From: Poecilobothrus nobilitatus
Taxonomy: Eukaryota; Arthropoda; Insecta; Diptera; Dolichopodidae
Assembly: GCA_947095535.1 (NCBI GenBank)
Contig: OX352772.1
Span: forward strand, 273,914,636-273,978,635
Direction: 5' to 3'
Length of the DNA stretch: 64,000 nucleotides
Shown: one piece after another, positions 1-10,024 of the stretch
How the letters are laid out: the number at the start of each line of letters is the position of its first letter
How positions within the stretch are numbered: position 1 is the stretch's first letter
Translations under genes and position numbers: made by a program
The notes under the pieces: model-generated
Seen by the model: the letters and a program-made list of their open reading frames with translations, nothing else
Told to the model about the DNA's origin: nothing
Databases searched by the model: none

Positions 1-429
1 TATTCTCTGAGCATATTTTGCAGTTTACTAATACGGATTTAAATTCATTTTTCATATTGGAAAAATAGTAGTAATTATTAATTAATTTAAGACTTATGTG
101 CTCACTGTTTTGAGCTGTGGCAATTGTCTCAATTTTATAATTGTTTTTGTTAAATCAATCACAAATTTTTCAGTATAAATTTAATACTGGGGAAATTAGA
201 TAATAGAAAGTTTTAAATTTTTGCTAGGGTTTATAACTCACGTTATTTGGCATTTGTCACTTGGGGTTTTATACTGTCTTTTACCCTTTTAAGAAGACAT
301 TTTTGGAATACGATTTTACTGGTTTTACTGTTGTCTGTGTATTCAGCGATTGTTAACTGAGACTTGAATTTGTTAATTAAATAGTTTTAATTATGTTCGT
401 ACAAGAAAATTCACTGTGTATGTTCAAAT
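1..429. other. No recognisable feature
   Basis: AT-rich sequence with no open frame that I can assign. It lies downstream (in the - orientation) of the Ty3/gypsy pol scrap and may be more of the same decayed element, but translation shows no motif. Confidence 0.4.
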
Positions 430-838
430 AGTAGTGTCAGTTTCACTTTGCTTCATATTGTTATCATATTGCCTTGAGAGAGTATCGGACACTTTGTGTC
501 CTTTTGCCCAGCTTTAGTGAGGGACAGCGGTATCATGTTTATTGGTCTTCTGTTCAGAGAAAGCACCGCCCATATTACTACGTAGGATGCATCTGTGGTG
601 AGTTCAATATGTTTTTTATAATCAAGATATAGAAGAAGTACATCTCTGGTGCTAAAATCTTTTTCACTCGTTTAAATGCGTATAAGGAATCTTCGTCTAG
701 CTCTATTTTTACATTTTTAGACTGTTTGTTCCTACGTGTCCATTCTCGCCTCGTAGGTATTTTGCCAATGGCTTAACGATTTTGGCGTAGTCCTGTATAA
801 ACCATAATACCCTGCTAGTCCTAGGAAGGAAAATCAAC
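430..838 (-). pseudogene. Ty3/gypsy-type pol remnant (end of reverse transcriptase and start of RNase H)
   Basis: Reading the - strand in shifting frames gives FLGLAGYYGLY, then SLYAFKRVKKILAPE, then DVLLLYLDYKKHIELTTDAS, then a piece resembling the ISRTLTKAEQNYATNE block. This order matches the FLGLxxYYRxFI to ELTTDAS stretch at the RT/RNase H boundary of Ty3/gypsy LTR retrotransposons. The first RNase H aspartate of TTDAS is kept. Stops and frameshifts occur throughout, so this is a fossil. No LTR, protease or integrase is visible nearby. The assignment rests on order and spacing of motifs read by eye; a Ty3/gypsy origin is much more likely than BEL or Copia because of the FLGLAGYY motif. 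Confidence 0.75.
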
Positions 839-861
839 AAATCCAAAAATTTAATATAATT

Positions 862-2440
862 TAATAGTTTTTATTTAATTTCAGATAATTTACAATAAGA
901 AAATAAATGATTCCACATTACAAAATAAATTACAATTATTTTAATAATAAAAGTTAATAAAGACATAAGTTATGTAATCTAAATATAATTATGGTAATTA
1001 CAAATTATTTATTAATTATTCTCAATCCTTAATATCAAAGTTTCTTAACGAATTTCTTAAATTTACTTTTAAAAATCTCTATATTTTGACTAATTTTAAT
1101 TACAATTGGCAAAGAATTACATATATAATTTAATTACACTACATTTCAGGCTTTAGAGTTTTCTGTTTTGAGAATTACGATATTTTTCCTATTTCTGGTG
1201 TAGTAGCTATGTATGTCATCCTGTCTTAAAATTTGCAGATTCGATTTAAGTTTATTGTTTTCAATTTTGTAAATATATTTGCATTTCTCAAAGTAAATCA
1301 ATTGTTTTATATCCATTCGGTTAGTTTTTTTTATAAAGTTCTATAGTTCTAGTCTTGTGATTAAGTTTGAAAAGCGATTTAAGTGTTTTGTTCATCATTA
1401 TTCCAATTTGTTTTATATGAAATTTCGAGCTGTGACTCTAGCTACAAATATTGTACCTAATTTTTGATAATATATGGCCATTGTAAACAATTTTTACCGC
1501 TTTTTCCGGAATACCGGCTGCTCTATTTATTGCTATAGGTATTGAAACAACACTTTTTTTATGTTGTTTATATGATCGTCCCACTTAAGTTTTTCATCGA
1601 TAATGATTCCCAGATATTTTATGTTTTTAAATCTTTGTACTATATTTTTTTTAACCTTGATATCAATTTCAGCATAGCTTTTTTTTGGTGTTTTAAATAC
1701 TCCATAATTCGTTTTTTTTAACATTTAGATATAATTCTTTATAATCCAACCAGTCATATCCTTATATCATGAGGATAGTCATATCCTTATATCATGTATA
1801 GTTTTTCCTTTAGCTATTATGTTTGTGTCGTTCGCATAAATGTTATATCTTGAGATCAATTTAGTTTTTAAACCTATTATATATAAAAGATATAATAAAG
1901 GACTAAGTAACGATTCTTGCTGAACACCCCGTGGCAAAATTTTTTTTTCACTAAACAAATCGCTAATTTTAACGTAGTGTGTTCTATCTGATAAGTAATG
2001 CTTAATGAAAGAGTTAGACAAACCTCTGACTCTTAAATTATTGCGAATATAAAGGAGTTTTGTATGACTTACAACATCAAATGTTTTAGTCAAATCTACA
2101 AATATCGCACCTACATACATGTCTTAATCTATTGCATCGTACATTTGTTCTAAAGTTGCTAAAATTGCTGCTTCGCTATACTACTTTCTAAAAAACCATA
2201 TTGATTGAGATCAAATCCAATCGTATCTTTTATGAACTCTCTGATTTTATTATTAATTCCTTTTCATAAATTTTTAAAACTGAATTTAAAATAGAGATTG
2301 GTCAATAATTGTTACACAAAGATTTTGATCCGTTTTTATGAATTGGAATTATAAAGGCCTTTTTAAAGCTTGTAGCAAATGTTCCTTCTTCTAATGATTT
2401 GTTTATCAAATATGTAATGGGTTTTTTTTAGAACTTCTCC
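862..2440 (-). mobile_element. CR1/L2-like LINE, 5'-truncated and inactive
   Basis: On the - strand from about 2430 downward the frames give an RT start (AFIIPIHKNGSKSLCNNY, then PISILNSVLKIYEK), the first catalytic block (FVDLTKTFDVVSH), LPRGVQQESLLSPLLY where active elements have LPQGSxLGPLLF, and YANDTN in place of the YADD box. A later block, NIKYLGIIIDEKLKWDDHI, is the usual post-RT segment. The catalytic box change and several frame breaks show it is dead. A short tandem duplication at about 1743-1793 interrupts the frame. The 3' end near 866-900 resembles that of the element at 61258-64000, so both are copies of one family. The 5' portion (endonuclease, ORF1) is absent, as is common after incomplete reverse transcription. 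The clade is inferred from motif style only. Confidence 0.8.
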
Positions 2441-2818
2441 TAGTATCTGAAGATTTTTAATTCTTATGTTAAAAATATACATAGCTCTAAAGTATACAGT
2501 ATAGATATAATTTCTAATTGAAAATATTTTTATTTTTTCAAACTATGATACATTACGTACGAGCGACTGTAAAGTGAAAGAAAAATATAAAAAAAAAACA
2601 AAAAAAAAAATTATTTCATTCATTGTTCATTTATTAATTTTTTCGAATTGATTTTTTTTTTTTTTTTAAATTGATTTTTTTTTTTTTAAATTGATTTTAT
2701 TTTGTATTGACATACATACATACATACCCATATTTGCATATACAAACAAAATGGGCAAGTGTTTAGAATAGGTACATTGTCCTATTCCTTTAAAATTTTC
2801 CATAATGAAAATTCAGTT
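2441..2818. other. Low-complexity spacer
   Basis: Long A and T runs at 2580-2700 and a short CATA microsatellite at 2711-2728. Nothing else is visible. Confidence 0.5.
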
Positions 2819-5036
2819 AAAATAATGAATTTCTGTGAGGATCGCAATTGTCGACGAAGGTTTTAAGGGGCTGGTGCTTTGAAAATTGTGCGTACATGCT
2901 TAAATAACGGTAAATATCTCAAAAATTGTTAGATCTATATAAACCCTTATTGTTCCTGTAGATAGGCCTATAAACAATCGTTAAGATAATATACATATAA
3001 TTAGTATAGATTGTCTCATTTGAGTACAGAGTTTTTAAATCAAAAAAAAATATTTTTAATATGCACATTTTTCAATATTTCATTTAAAAATTAAATATAA
3101 CGGTACCTTTTTTGTGGACAAATTTTTTTCTCCCGTTTTCCTTTCTTCCTCCTTCTTCCTTTTTGTTTTTGAGTTATGATGCTTTTGCTTTTGGGTAGAC
3201 TGATTAAAAATTAATTTTTCATATAAAAATGTGAATTAAAGTTTAATTTGATTAAGATCTTATTATACCCGTACGATAGGATCGGGTATAATAAAATTAC
3301 TCCTCCGTTTGTAACACCTCGAAATAAGCGAGCTAGATATACCTTCAAAGGTATGGATCGGATCAGAAAAAAATTCTAAGACTTTTGAGCCATGTCCGTC
3401 CGTCCGTCCGTCAGCACGCTAACTCAAAAACTAAGAAAGCTAGAATCTTGAAATTTACACAAAATATTTTGGGAGTAATTTGTAGGTTCCCTATTTTTTT
3501 TGGTTGAGTTTGGACCAAGCCTTAGGGTAGCTCTCGAACACCTAACTTTTAAATCCCCACATTTTTTTTGCAATAGAGCTATGAAATTTTAACTACTGAT
3601 AGATCTCACAAAAATATTAATTTTATTTTTAATAACCTTTTTTTGTACCCCCACCCTTTACGGAGCTACAGCTCCCCAAAGGTTCAAAAAAGCTCTATAT
3701 TTAAATTGTTATAGCGCAAGTTGTATAAGGTATATCTTCATTTTGAAAACGCCAAATGATTACTACTTTCATTAGCTTTAAAAGAATATATACAATAAAT
3801 ATATAATTTTGGCATACGGTGTCTTAATTTACCGTTATGCGAAACTCAAATTTTGCAAAATTCTTTAACCCTTCCATCTTCTAAACGGTTAAAGCTGGAA
3901 ACTTGAAATTTTGACAGAAGTTACATCTGTGAAAATTAGTATGAGTCATTTCAGAAATTTTTTTTGTATCACCCCCTGTTTAGCAGCTGTAAGGGGTCAA
4001 AAACTGAAAATTTCCTATTTTGAAACACCTGTAACTTGAACACCTGTTAAAATTTTTTTGAAGTAATACATAAAAATTAAAACTCCAACATTATACTTTT
4101 ATTTCTGTTAACAACTTTTTTTAATAATATAGGGTTACTTTATAATTGACGAAAGTGTTACTTGATTTTTTCAAATTTTCTAACAAATTTCTTCAACAAA
4201 TTTTTTGCATTTGTTTTACTCGATAATTTGAAATTGTTGAGGATATAATGCGTAGTACAAACAAATGTAAATGAATAAACAACATAACAGTTGCTTGAAG
4301 AATTTTTATTTATATGATGTTGATATATATACATACTTATATAATATCATGTTTATTTACATATCGTATATGTCACTAGTGAATGAATGATACGAGTATA
4401 TATGTATATTATATAGCGCCGTATTTACATACATATATGTATTTTATTGTACTTATAAGAAATTATTCTGTCAATGGAATATTTAAATATAATATAATAT
4501 AATATTTAAAATTATATTTACTATTTTGTACTAAGTAAATTTAATATACATTTACCGCTTAGTATTAAATGGTACTATAGAATATTTGAAAAAGTTTTGG
4601 ATTGATAATCGTTATGTGGAAGGTTAAAATTTGCTTTTGAAGAATGTACATATAAACATATAGTTTGAATATATGTACAACCCATAGTTCTAGAAATTAT
4701 AAAATTCACCCAAATTATTTTAAAATACTTAAATATTAAAAAAATAATATTGTAAACAGAGTGACAGGCTGTGAACATACTAACGGTTCGTACGGGTATC
4801 TAAGAGTTGACAAAGTCAACTGTATTCTTCCTCGTTTTTTTCAAAGTTATTACGCCTTTTCCAGAATATTTATATATGTGTAGTTTACAGGCCTATCTTT
4901 TGGAACTATAAGGATTTAAATAATTTTTCGAGATATTTACCGTTATTTAATCATGTACGTACACTTTTCAAAGCACCGTTAGAACCTTTTAAAGCCTCCG
5001 TCGCCAATTGCGGCCCTCACAGATATTCGTTATTTT
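2819..5036. mobile_element. Element with ~160-base terminal inverted repeats, split by a nested repeat
   Basis: The left arm (2819 to about 2990) and right arm (about 4868 to 5036) are imperfect inverted repeats sharing ATCTGTGAGG/TTCTGTGAGG starts, GGTGCTTTGAAAA, TTAAATAACGGTAAATATCTC and GATAGGCCT blocks. Removing the nested TATACCC-type element at 3264-4840 leaves an element of roughly 640 bases. It has no coding capacity, so it is a MITE or foldback-type element. The outermost paired bases are about AAAATAATGAAT at 2819 and ATTCGTTATTTT ending at 5036. I see no clear target-site duplication. Superfamily unknown. Confidence 0.65.
3264..4840 (+). mobile_element. HINE-like repeat, family A copy 1
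   Basis: Starts TATACCCGTACG and ends with CGTACGGGTAT (4789-4799), giving an 11-base perfect subterminal inverted repeat. A stem-loop follows (GTTGAC-AAA-GTCAAC at 4806-4820) and then a CTTCCTCGTTTT end. A GTCCGTCC run lies at 3397-3411. No open frame of note. Subterminal inverted repeats, an internal simple repeat and a 3' hairpin followed by T-rich sequence are known hallmarks of Helentron-associated elements such as DINE-1; the assignment to that group is inference. Shares most of its length with the copy at 7629-9021. Confidence 0.7.
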
Positions 5037-5800
5037 TATTGATTTTTGTTGTACAAAATTACAAAACAATCTGACAATATACCTATTCTTAATTTTTGCC
5101 ACAAAATGTTCTTAAATAATTTTAAAATATCACTTTGATTTTATAGATTTTAATGAAGAAACAGGCGAAACAACTATTTTATTATAGAAAGCAAGGACCG
5201 GATCCGAAACGGTATAAATGAAAATTTTTTACAGTTCTCGTGAAAATTTTCAGTTTTCACTGATTTTTAATTCCGCAAGAGCGCAAATGAAAAATTTGAC
5301 ATTTTCAGTTTGTACGGTGCAAAGTTGTTCCACCAAGTATTTATCGGTGCAAATAGAAATGAAAAAGCGAATGAGTAAAACAGAATTTTTATTATTTATA
5401 AATAAAATGGAAAATTTAATTAGAAAAAAATCACAAAAGCTCACCTAAAATAATACTCGTACATGAATATTTCGTGTATACTTATTATATTTATATAAAA
5501 AGGAGTCAAAATTAATTACTTTTGTCGAATTCTCACTCTTCTTCTAATATATTTCTATATAGAATGCTCATTTTGAAATTTTTAGTATTCAGTTAATATT
5601 TTGTGCACATTTTAAATTTTGTTTATCCTTTTATATTACCTGCTGAAATGACTGTCAGCACTGTTCAAAATACATTAAGCGCTGTTTATTGTTGTCATTC
5701 CCGCTTGCGGAATTCAGATAATGGTGCAAATGCAAACTATTGGTGAGAATGAAAAAAGTTTGCATTTGCACAAAAAAAAAAAAATACGTCTATACATATT
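5037..5800. other. Intergenic DNA with a 15-base-pair perfect hairpin
   Basis: No gene recognised. A 76-codon open frame at 5218-5448 has no recognisable motif. A perfect 15-base inverted repeat (5724-5738 with 5757-5771, loop of 18) stands out. An AATTCCGCAAG at about 5269 recurs in inverted form near 5702. Confidence 0.5.
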
Positions 5801-5804
5801 TAGT

Positions 5805-5865
5805 GTGTCAGAATCTGACACGGTGCAGGTTCGATTCCGGATGAAAACATACATTTTTTTATACA
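5805..5865 (+). repeat. tRNA-like SINE fragment (box B region)
   Basis: A perfect hairpin GTGTCAG-AAT-CTGACAC (5805-5821) is followed by GGTTCGATTCCGG, a good match to the pol III box B consensus GGTTCGANTCC, and then by a T-rich stretch. No box A or acceptor stem is visible, so this is a tRNA-derived fragment and not a functional tRNA gene. Confidence 0.5.
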
Positions 5866-7117
5866 TAAATTACAAATAATAACTTTTTTTCTTTTTATTT
5901 ATTGCATTATTTAGCAAAGTATAAATTATACATTATTCCGAAATTGCAAAAACAAATATGTATATAAAAATAAAATCTAATTTACCAATATTAACCCCGA
6001 CGCGCCAACAGGTAGTTATAATATAGTTTGATAAAAATTTAATAAACAAAAAATGTTTTTACTTATTTTTTAAGTTCAAAGTTTAAAATAATTTATTAAT
6101 TTGAATAATTTTGTTTTGATTAGATAAATTTAAATTTAATATTATTTATTTACTTATTTTAAAATTGAAATTCTCAATTATTTTTTAATAAGCTGAGTTT
6201 TTATTTTTAATTAGTTATTAATTTTTTTATTTATTTTGATTTTTTAGTTATAAGTAATTTTAAATTCTTTAAATTTTTTTCGTCCAACTACTTTGTTTTT
6301 ATTTGAATAAAGTAAGAAGAAGGTTCGAAGGTTACGTTGTCGATATTTTTAATTATAATTTTTCCAAAGTTTATTCTATTTTAATGTTGTAATATTTATA
6401 ACTTCTATTTAAATCCACTTTTTATATAATTTTTTTCATTTTACTATCAAGTTACCGAAAAAATTTCAAAACAAATTTTATTACGAGGTTATCGACTCAA
6501 AAAATTATTCAAGAAAAAGGAAAAAACTTATAAAAAATGAAGCTTGACCTACATTTGCATGGATTCGATTGGAGCCACAGTAACGAATGAACTGACTACT
6601 GGATGATTAAGTGCTCTTTGTATCAGGATCTGTATCCTAAAAAGTATATCTCCTTATACCGGGACTTTTTTCACTATTGATTCAGTATTTCACACTTTAG
6701 GCCTCACAGCGGGTGCTAGTTAATTCACTTGTTGCTTTATTTTTATATTTCTTGTGCCCAAGGCAGCCTCACCTTGGGTATATTAAAGAAAAAGGCTCGA
6801 TTAACAAGAAAGTAATTATAGAAAATAAAACAAGTTAATTTGTTTAAAATCTATTTAATTCTGTCCCTACTAATTAATCACAGGTATATTAATATTAAAA
6901 TTAATGCCGATTAGGCATAATTAAACTTTTAATTGAAATAAGTTTTTACATTAGTTCCCACGGGAAAATTAAATAAAATTAATATAAGAATATAAAAAAG
7001 CTTAATTGAAATATATTTGTATGGTGTTATGAAGTTGATTCAAGTGCGTGTGTTAATTTATACATAACTATAGATAGGTATTTAAGTTATCATAATATAA
7101 TATTACTAAGTAAACCT
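5866..7117. other. No recognisable feature
   Basis: AT-rich sequence without coding motifs. A stretch at 6540-6800 is less AT-rich and reads through no long frame on either strand. Confidence 0.4.
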
Positions 7118-7136
7118 GGCGTAGCATACGCCAGTC
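7118..7136. repeat. Short perfect hairpin
   Basis: CTGGCGTA-GCA-TACGCCAG forms an 8-base-pair perfect stem in AT-rich surroundings. It lies about 100 bases from the ribozyme-like structure at 7240-7324 and could belong to the same element. Confidence 0.5.
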
Positions 7137-7239
7137 TGGTAATCTAGAAATAATATTGTTTAATAATACTGGTAAGTATCTTAGTAAATTGGAAATAATA
7201 TTGGTTTTTTGTCAGTTAACTTTTTAATAAAATAAAAAG

Positions 7240-7324
7240 AAATATTTTTCTGTTATAATATAGTTTTTATTTATCTTAAAAACGTTTTTTGAGAACTATG
7301 TTCTCTTCATCAGTAAAAATATTT
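7240..7324 (-). ncRNA. Possible degenerate hammerhead-ribozyme-like fold
   Basis: On the - strand CTGATGA (7307-7313), the conserved hammerhead core box, sits between two helices: AAATATTTTT pairing 7315-7324 with 7240-7249 (10 base pairs), and GAGAAC-ATA-GTTCTC (7291-7305). A third helix, GTTTTTA/TAAAAAC (7263-7283), completes a three-way junction. The second core box should be GAAA but reads AAAA here, and 13 unpaired bases lie where about three are expected, so a working ribozyme is unlikely. Penelope-like elements are known to carry hammerhead motifs in their terminal repeats; no Penelope open frame is seen here. Confidence 0.3.
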
Positions 7325-7628
7325 AACTTTTTACCATAAGAATAAATTTAAATACTTAAAAGAAAAAACGTAGAAAACAACACTAAGGTAACTAAAGACG
7401 GGTTTGGGGGCGACAGTCCCCGTTACTTCAAAAATAATATTTTTTTTTTAATAAATAATCTTTTTTCATAAAAATGATATTTATATTCATATATGTCTAT
7501 TGCGAGATTTTGAAACTTCGGGTTTTTGATTTTCGGAATTTTGTAATTTCGGGATTTAGATTTTTCCAGATTTTGAATTTGGAATCTCGATTTTCCGGAT
7601 TACGTACCCAACCCAAATTTTCAATATT

Positions 7629-9021
7629 TATACCCGTACGATAAGGATCGGATTTATTAAAATTGGTCCTCCGTTTGTAACACCTCGAAATAAGTTATCC
7701 TACCTTCAAAGATATGGATCGGATCATAATTAAATTCTAAGTCGATTAAGCTTTGTCCGTCAGCCCGTCAGCAAGATAACTCAAAAACTAAGAAAGCTTG
7801 AAATTAACACAAAATATTCTTACATCAATTTGTAGGTTCCCTATTTTTTTTGGTTGAGATCCGACCAACACTTCGGGTAGCTCTCGAAGAACTAACTTTT
7901 AGATCTCCACATTTTTTTTGAAATAGAGCCATGAAATTTTAACTACTGACAGATATCATAAAAAATTATCATTATTAAAAAAATATCATTAAAATATTAA
8001 TTTTATTATTAACAACTGTTTTCTGTAGCCCCACCCGTTACGGAGCTACAGCTCCCGAAAGTTCGAAAAAGCTCTATATTTAAATTGTTATAACACAAGT
8101 TGTATAAGGTATATCTTCAATTTGAACACGCCCAATATTTACAGTTTTTATTAGCTTTAAAAATATATACTTGTGGCATACCGTGTCCTAATTTCCTGAT
8201 ATGCGAAACTTAAATTTAGCAAAATTCTTGATTCCTTCTATCTTCCAAACGGTTTAAGCTAGAAACCTGAAATTTTGAGAGAAGTTAGGTTTTTAAAAAC
8301 AAGTATCAGTCATTTCAGAAAATATTGTTGTATTGTTGTCGCCCCCCGTTTCGGAGCTGTATGGGGTCAAAAACAAAAAAAATCCTAATTTTTAAACACC
8401 TATAACTTGAACACCTGTTCAAATTTTTTTGAAGTAATATACAAAAATTAAAGCTCCAACATTATATTTTTATTTCTATTAACAACTTTTCTTAATAATA
8501 TAGGGTGACCTTAAAATTGACGAAAGTCTTTTACTCGATAATTTAAAATTGTTGAGGATGATGCTTAGTACATAAAAAATTAAATAAATAAAAAATATGA
8601 CGGTTGCTTGAAAAATTTATATTTATATGATATTAGCATACATATATACATAAAACTCATGTTTATTTACATATCGTATATGTCACTGATGAATGAATGA
8701 TATATAATACATATCTATAGTATAAATTATTATACATTTGCCGCTTAGTATTAAATGGTACTATAGTATATTTGGAAAAGTTTTTGATTGATAATCGTTA
8801 TGTGGAAGCTTAGAATCTGCTTTTGAGGAATGTATAAACATATAGTTTGTATGTATGTACAACCCATAATTCTAGAAATTATAAAATTCACCCAAATTAT
8901 TTTAAAATACTAAAAAATTAAAAAAATAATATTATAAACAGAGTGACATGCTATGGACATACTAACGGTTCGTACGGGTATCTAAGAGTTGACAAAGACA
9001 ACTGTATTCTTCCTTGTTTTT
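7629..9021 (+). mobile_element. HINE-like repeat, family A copy 2
   Basis: Same start (TATACCCGTACG) and same subterminal partner CGTACGGGTAT (8971-8981) as the copy at 3264, ending TCTTCCTTGTTTT at about 9021. The hairpin loop region has changed to GTTGACAAAGACAAC, leaving a 4-base stem. The body contains the block TGTAGCCCCACCCGTTACGGAGCTACAG-like segment seen in several other fragments in this window. Non-coding. Confidence 0.7.
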
Positions 9022-9249
9022 ACTCTTTTCTTCACTACTAGTTTTTGCTATGAAAAATGTTATTGTTGCAAAGGTTTACGCCTTTTATATAATAAATTGT
9101 TATTAACAGTAATTTTTAAATAATTTTTTGTGAGTATAACAAAAAAAAAATTAATTAAAAAAGAAGAAAACAATATTTTGTACCATTTCTATAAATTTAA
9201 AAAAGGAAGTTTGATTCATTATCTAATAAGCGTAGAACATTAGAAGAAA
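9022..9249. other. Short AT-rich spacer
   Basis: Nothing recognisable. Confidence 0.4.
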
Positions 9250-9610
9250 CGGTGTGAAGAAATTGAGGTCATTCCAAAAAGTTAAAATTTTACAATTTTT
9301 TTTGGTTGTGGTGGTCAGCAACAGATTTGGGTAGCTGCCGTACAACTTTTTTTTAAATGAAAATAACTCAATACGTATTGAAGCTAGGTATCTACAATTT
9401 TGTGATAAGGTGTCGAGTTACATGCCAACAACTTTTGTAAAATTTGCTTGGTCTAGAGCAACAGGTTCAGGGAGCTGCCATATAACTCTTTTTTTCATAT
9501 AAGCATAATTTATATCCCCATAACTTCGTTCTTAATAAAGCTAGACATCTAAAATTTTCTAAAAATTTATCAAGTGACAATAATTTCTATGAAGTGGAAC
9601 TTGGGGCTTA
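9250..9610 (+). repeat. Fragment of the 259-base-unit repeat family
   Basis: Contains GGGTAGCTGCCGTACAACTT, then GTCGAGTTACATGCCAACAA and TTGGTCTAGAGCAAC-like blocks in the same order as the units at 22125-22700. It appears to be a diverged single unit detached from any element ends. Confidence 0.6.
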
Positions 9611-9884
9611 ATAAAGCTTGATTGAATGTAATGTATTAGGTAATGGAATAACTGCAATTGAAATGTTTGTTTAATATAAGGCCACCCAAATGAATATTCA
9701 ATTTACTTGAAGTTTAGCATGTTTGAATTTCAAATCGTTTTTTGTTTTTCAGTTTTTTTTTTTTTTTTTTGTCTTTTTCCTCTCAAACTTTGGTTCATGC
9801 TTATTCTATGCTTTTATATTAACTCGTCGGTATCGGTGTCGGTGTCGGTTTATTTATTTATTTATTTGTCATTTTGTCATGCTT

Positions 9885-10024
9885 TTATTATCTTCGTAAT
9901 CTGTTAGCAATATTTGTAAGTGTTGTATGGAACCTGTACACTGGTTTCAAAAGTGCGGGTCATTTTGCTCGAATCCAGTTCACATCCAACTTTTTTTTTT
10001 AACTATGAATAGCATCAACATTTT
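9885..10024 (+). repeat. tRNA-like SINE or repeat, left part of a duplicated segment
   Basis: AAGTGTTGTATGG, a box B-like GCTCGAATCCAGTTC and a T run match the copy at 12489-12620 in order. The right-hand continuation of this copy is displaced beyond 12182 by the insertion of the element at 10025-12182. Confidence 0.55.

Noticed and set aside
5218..5448. 76-codon open frame
   Set aside because: No recognisable motif, an overlapping frame of similar length on the other strand, and AT-rich context. Likely chance.
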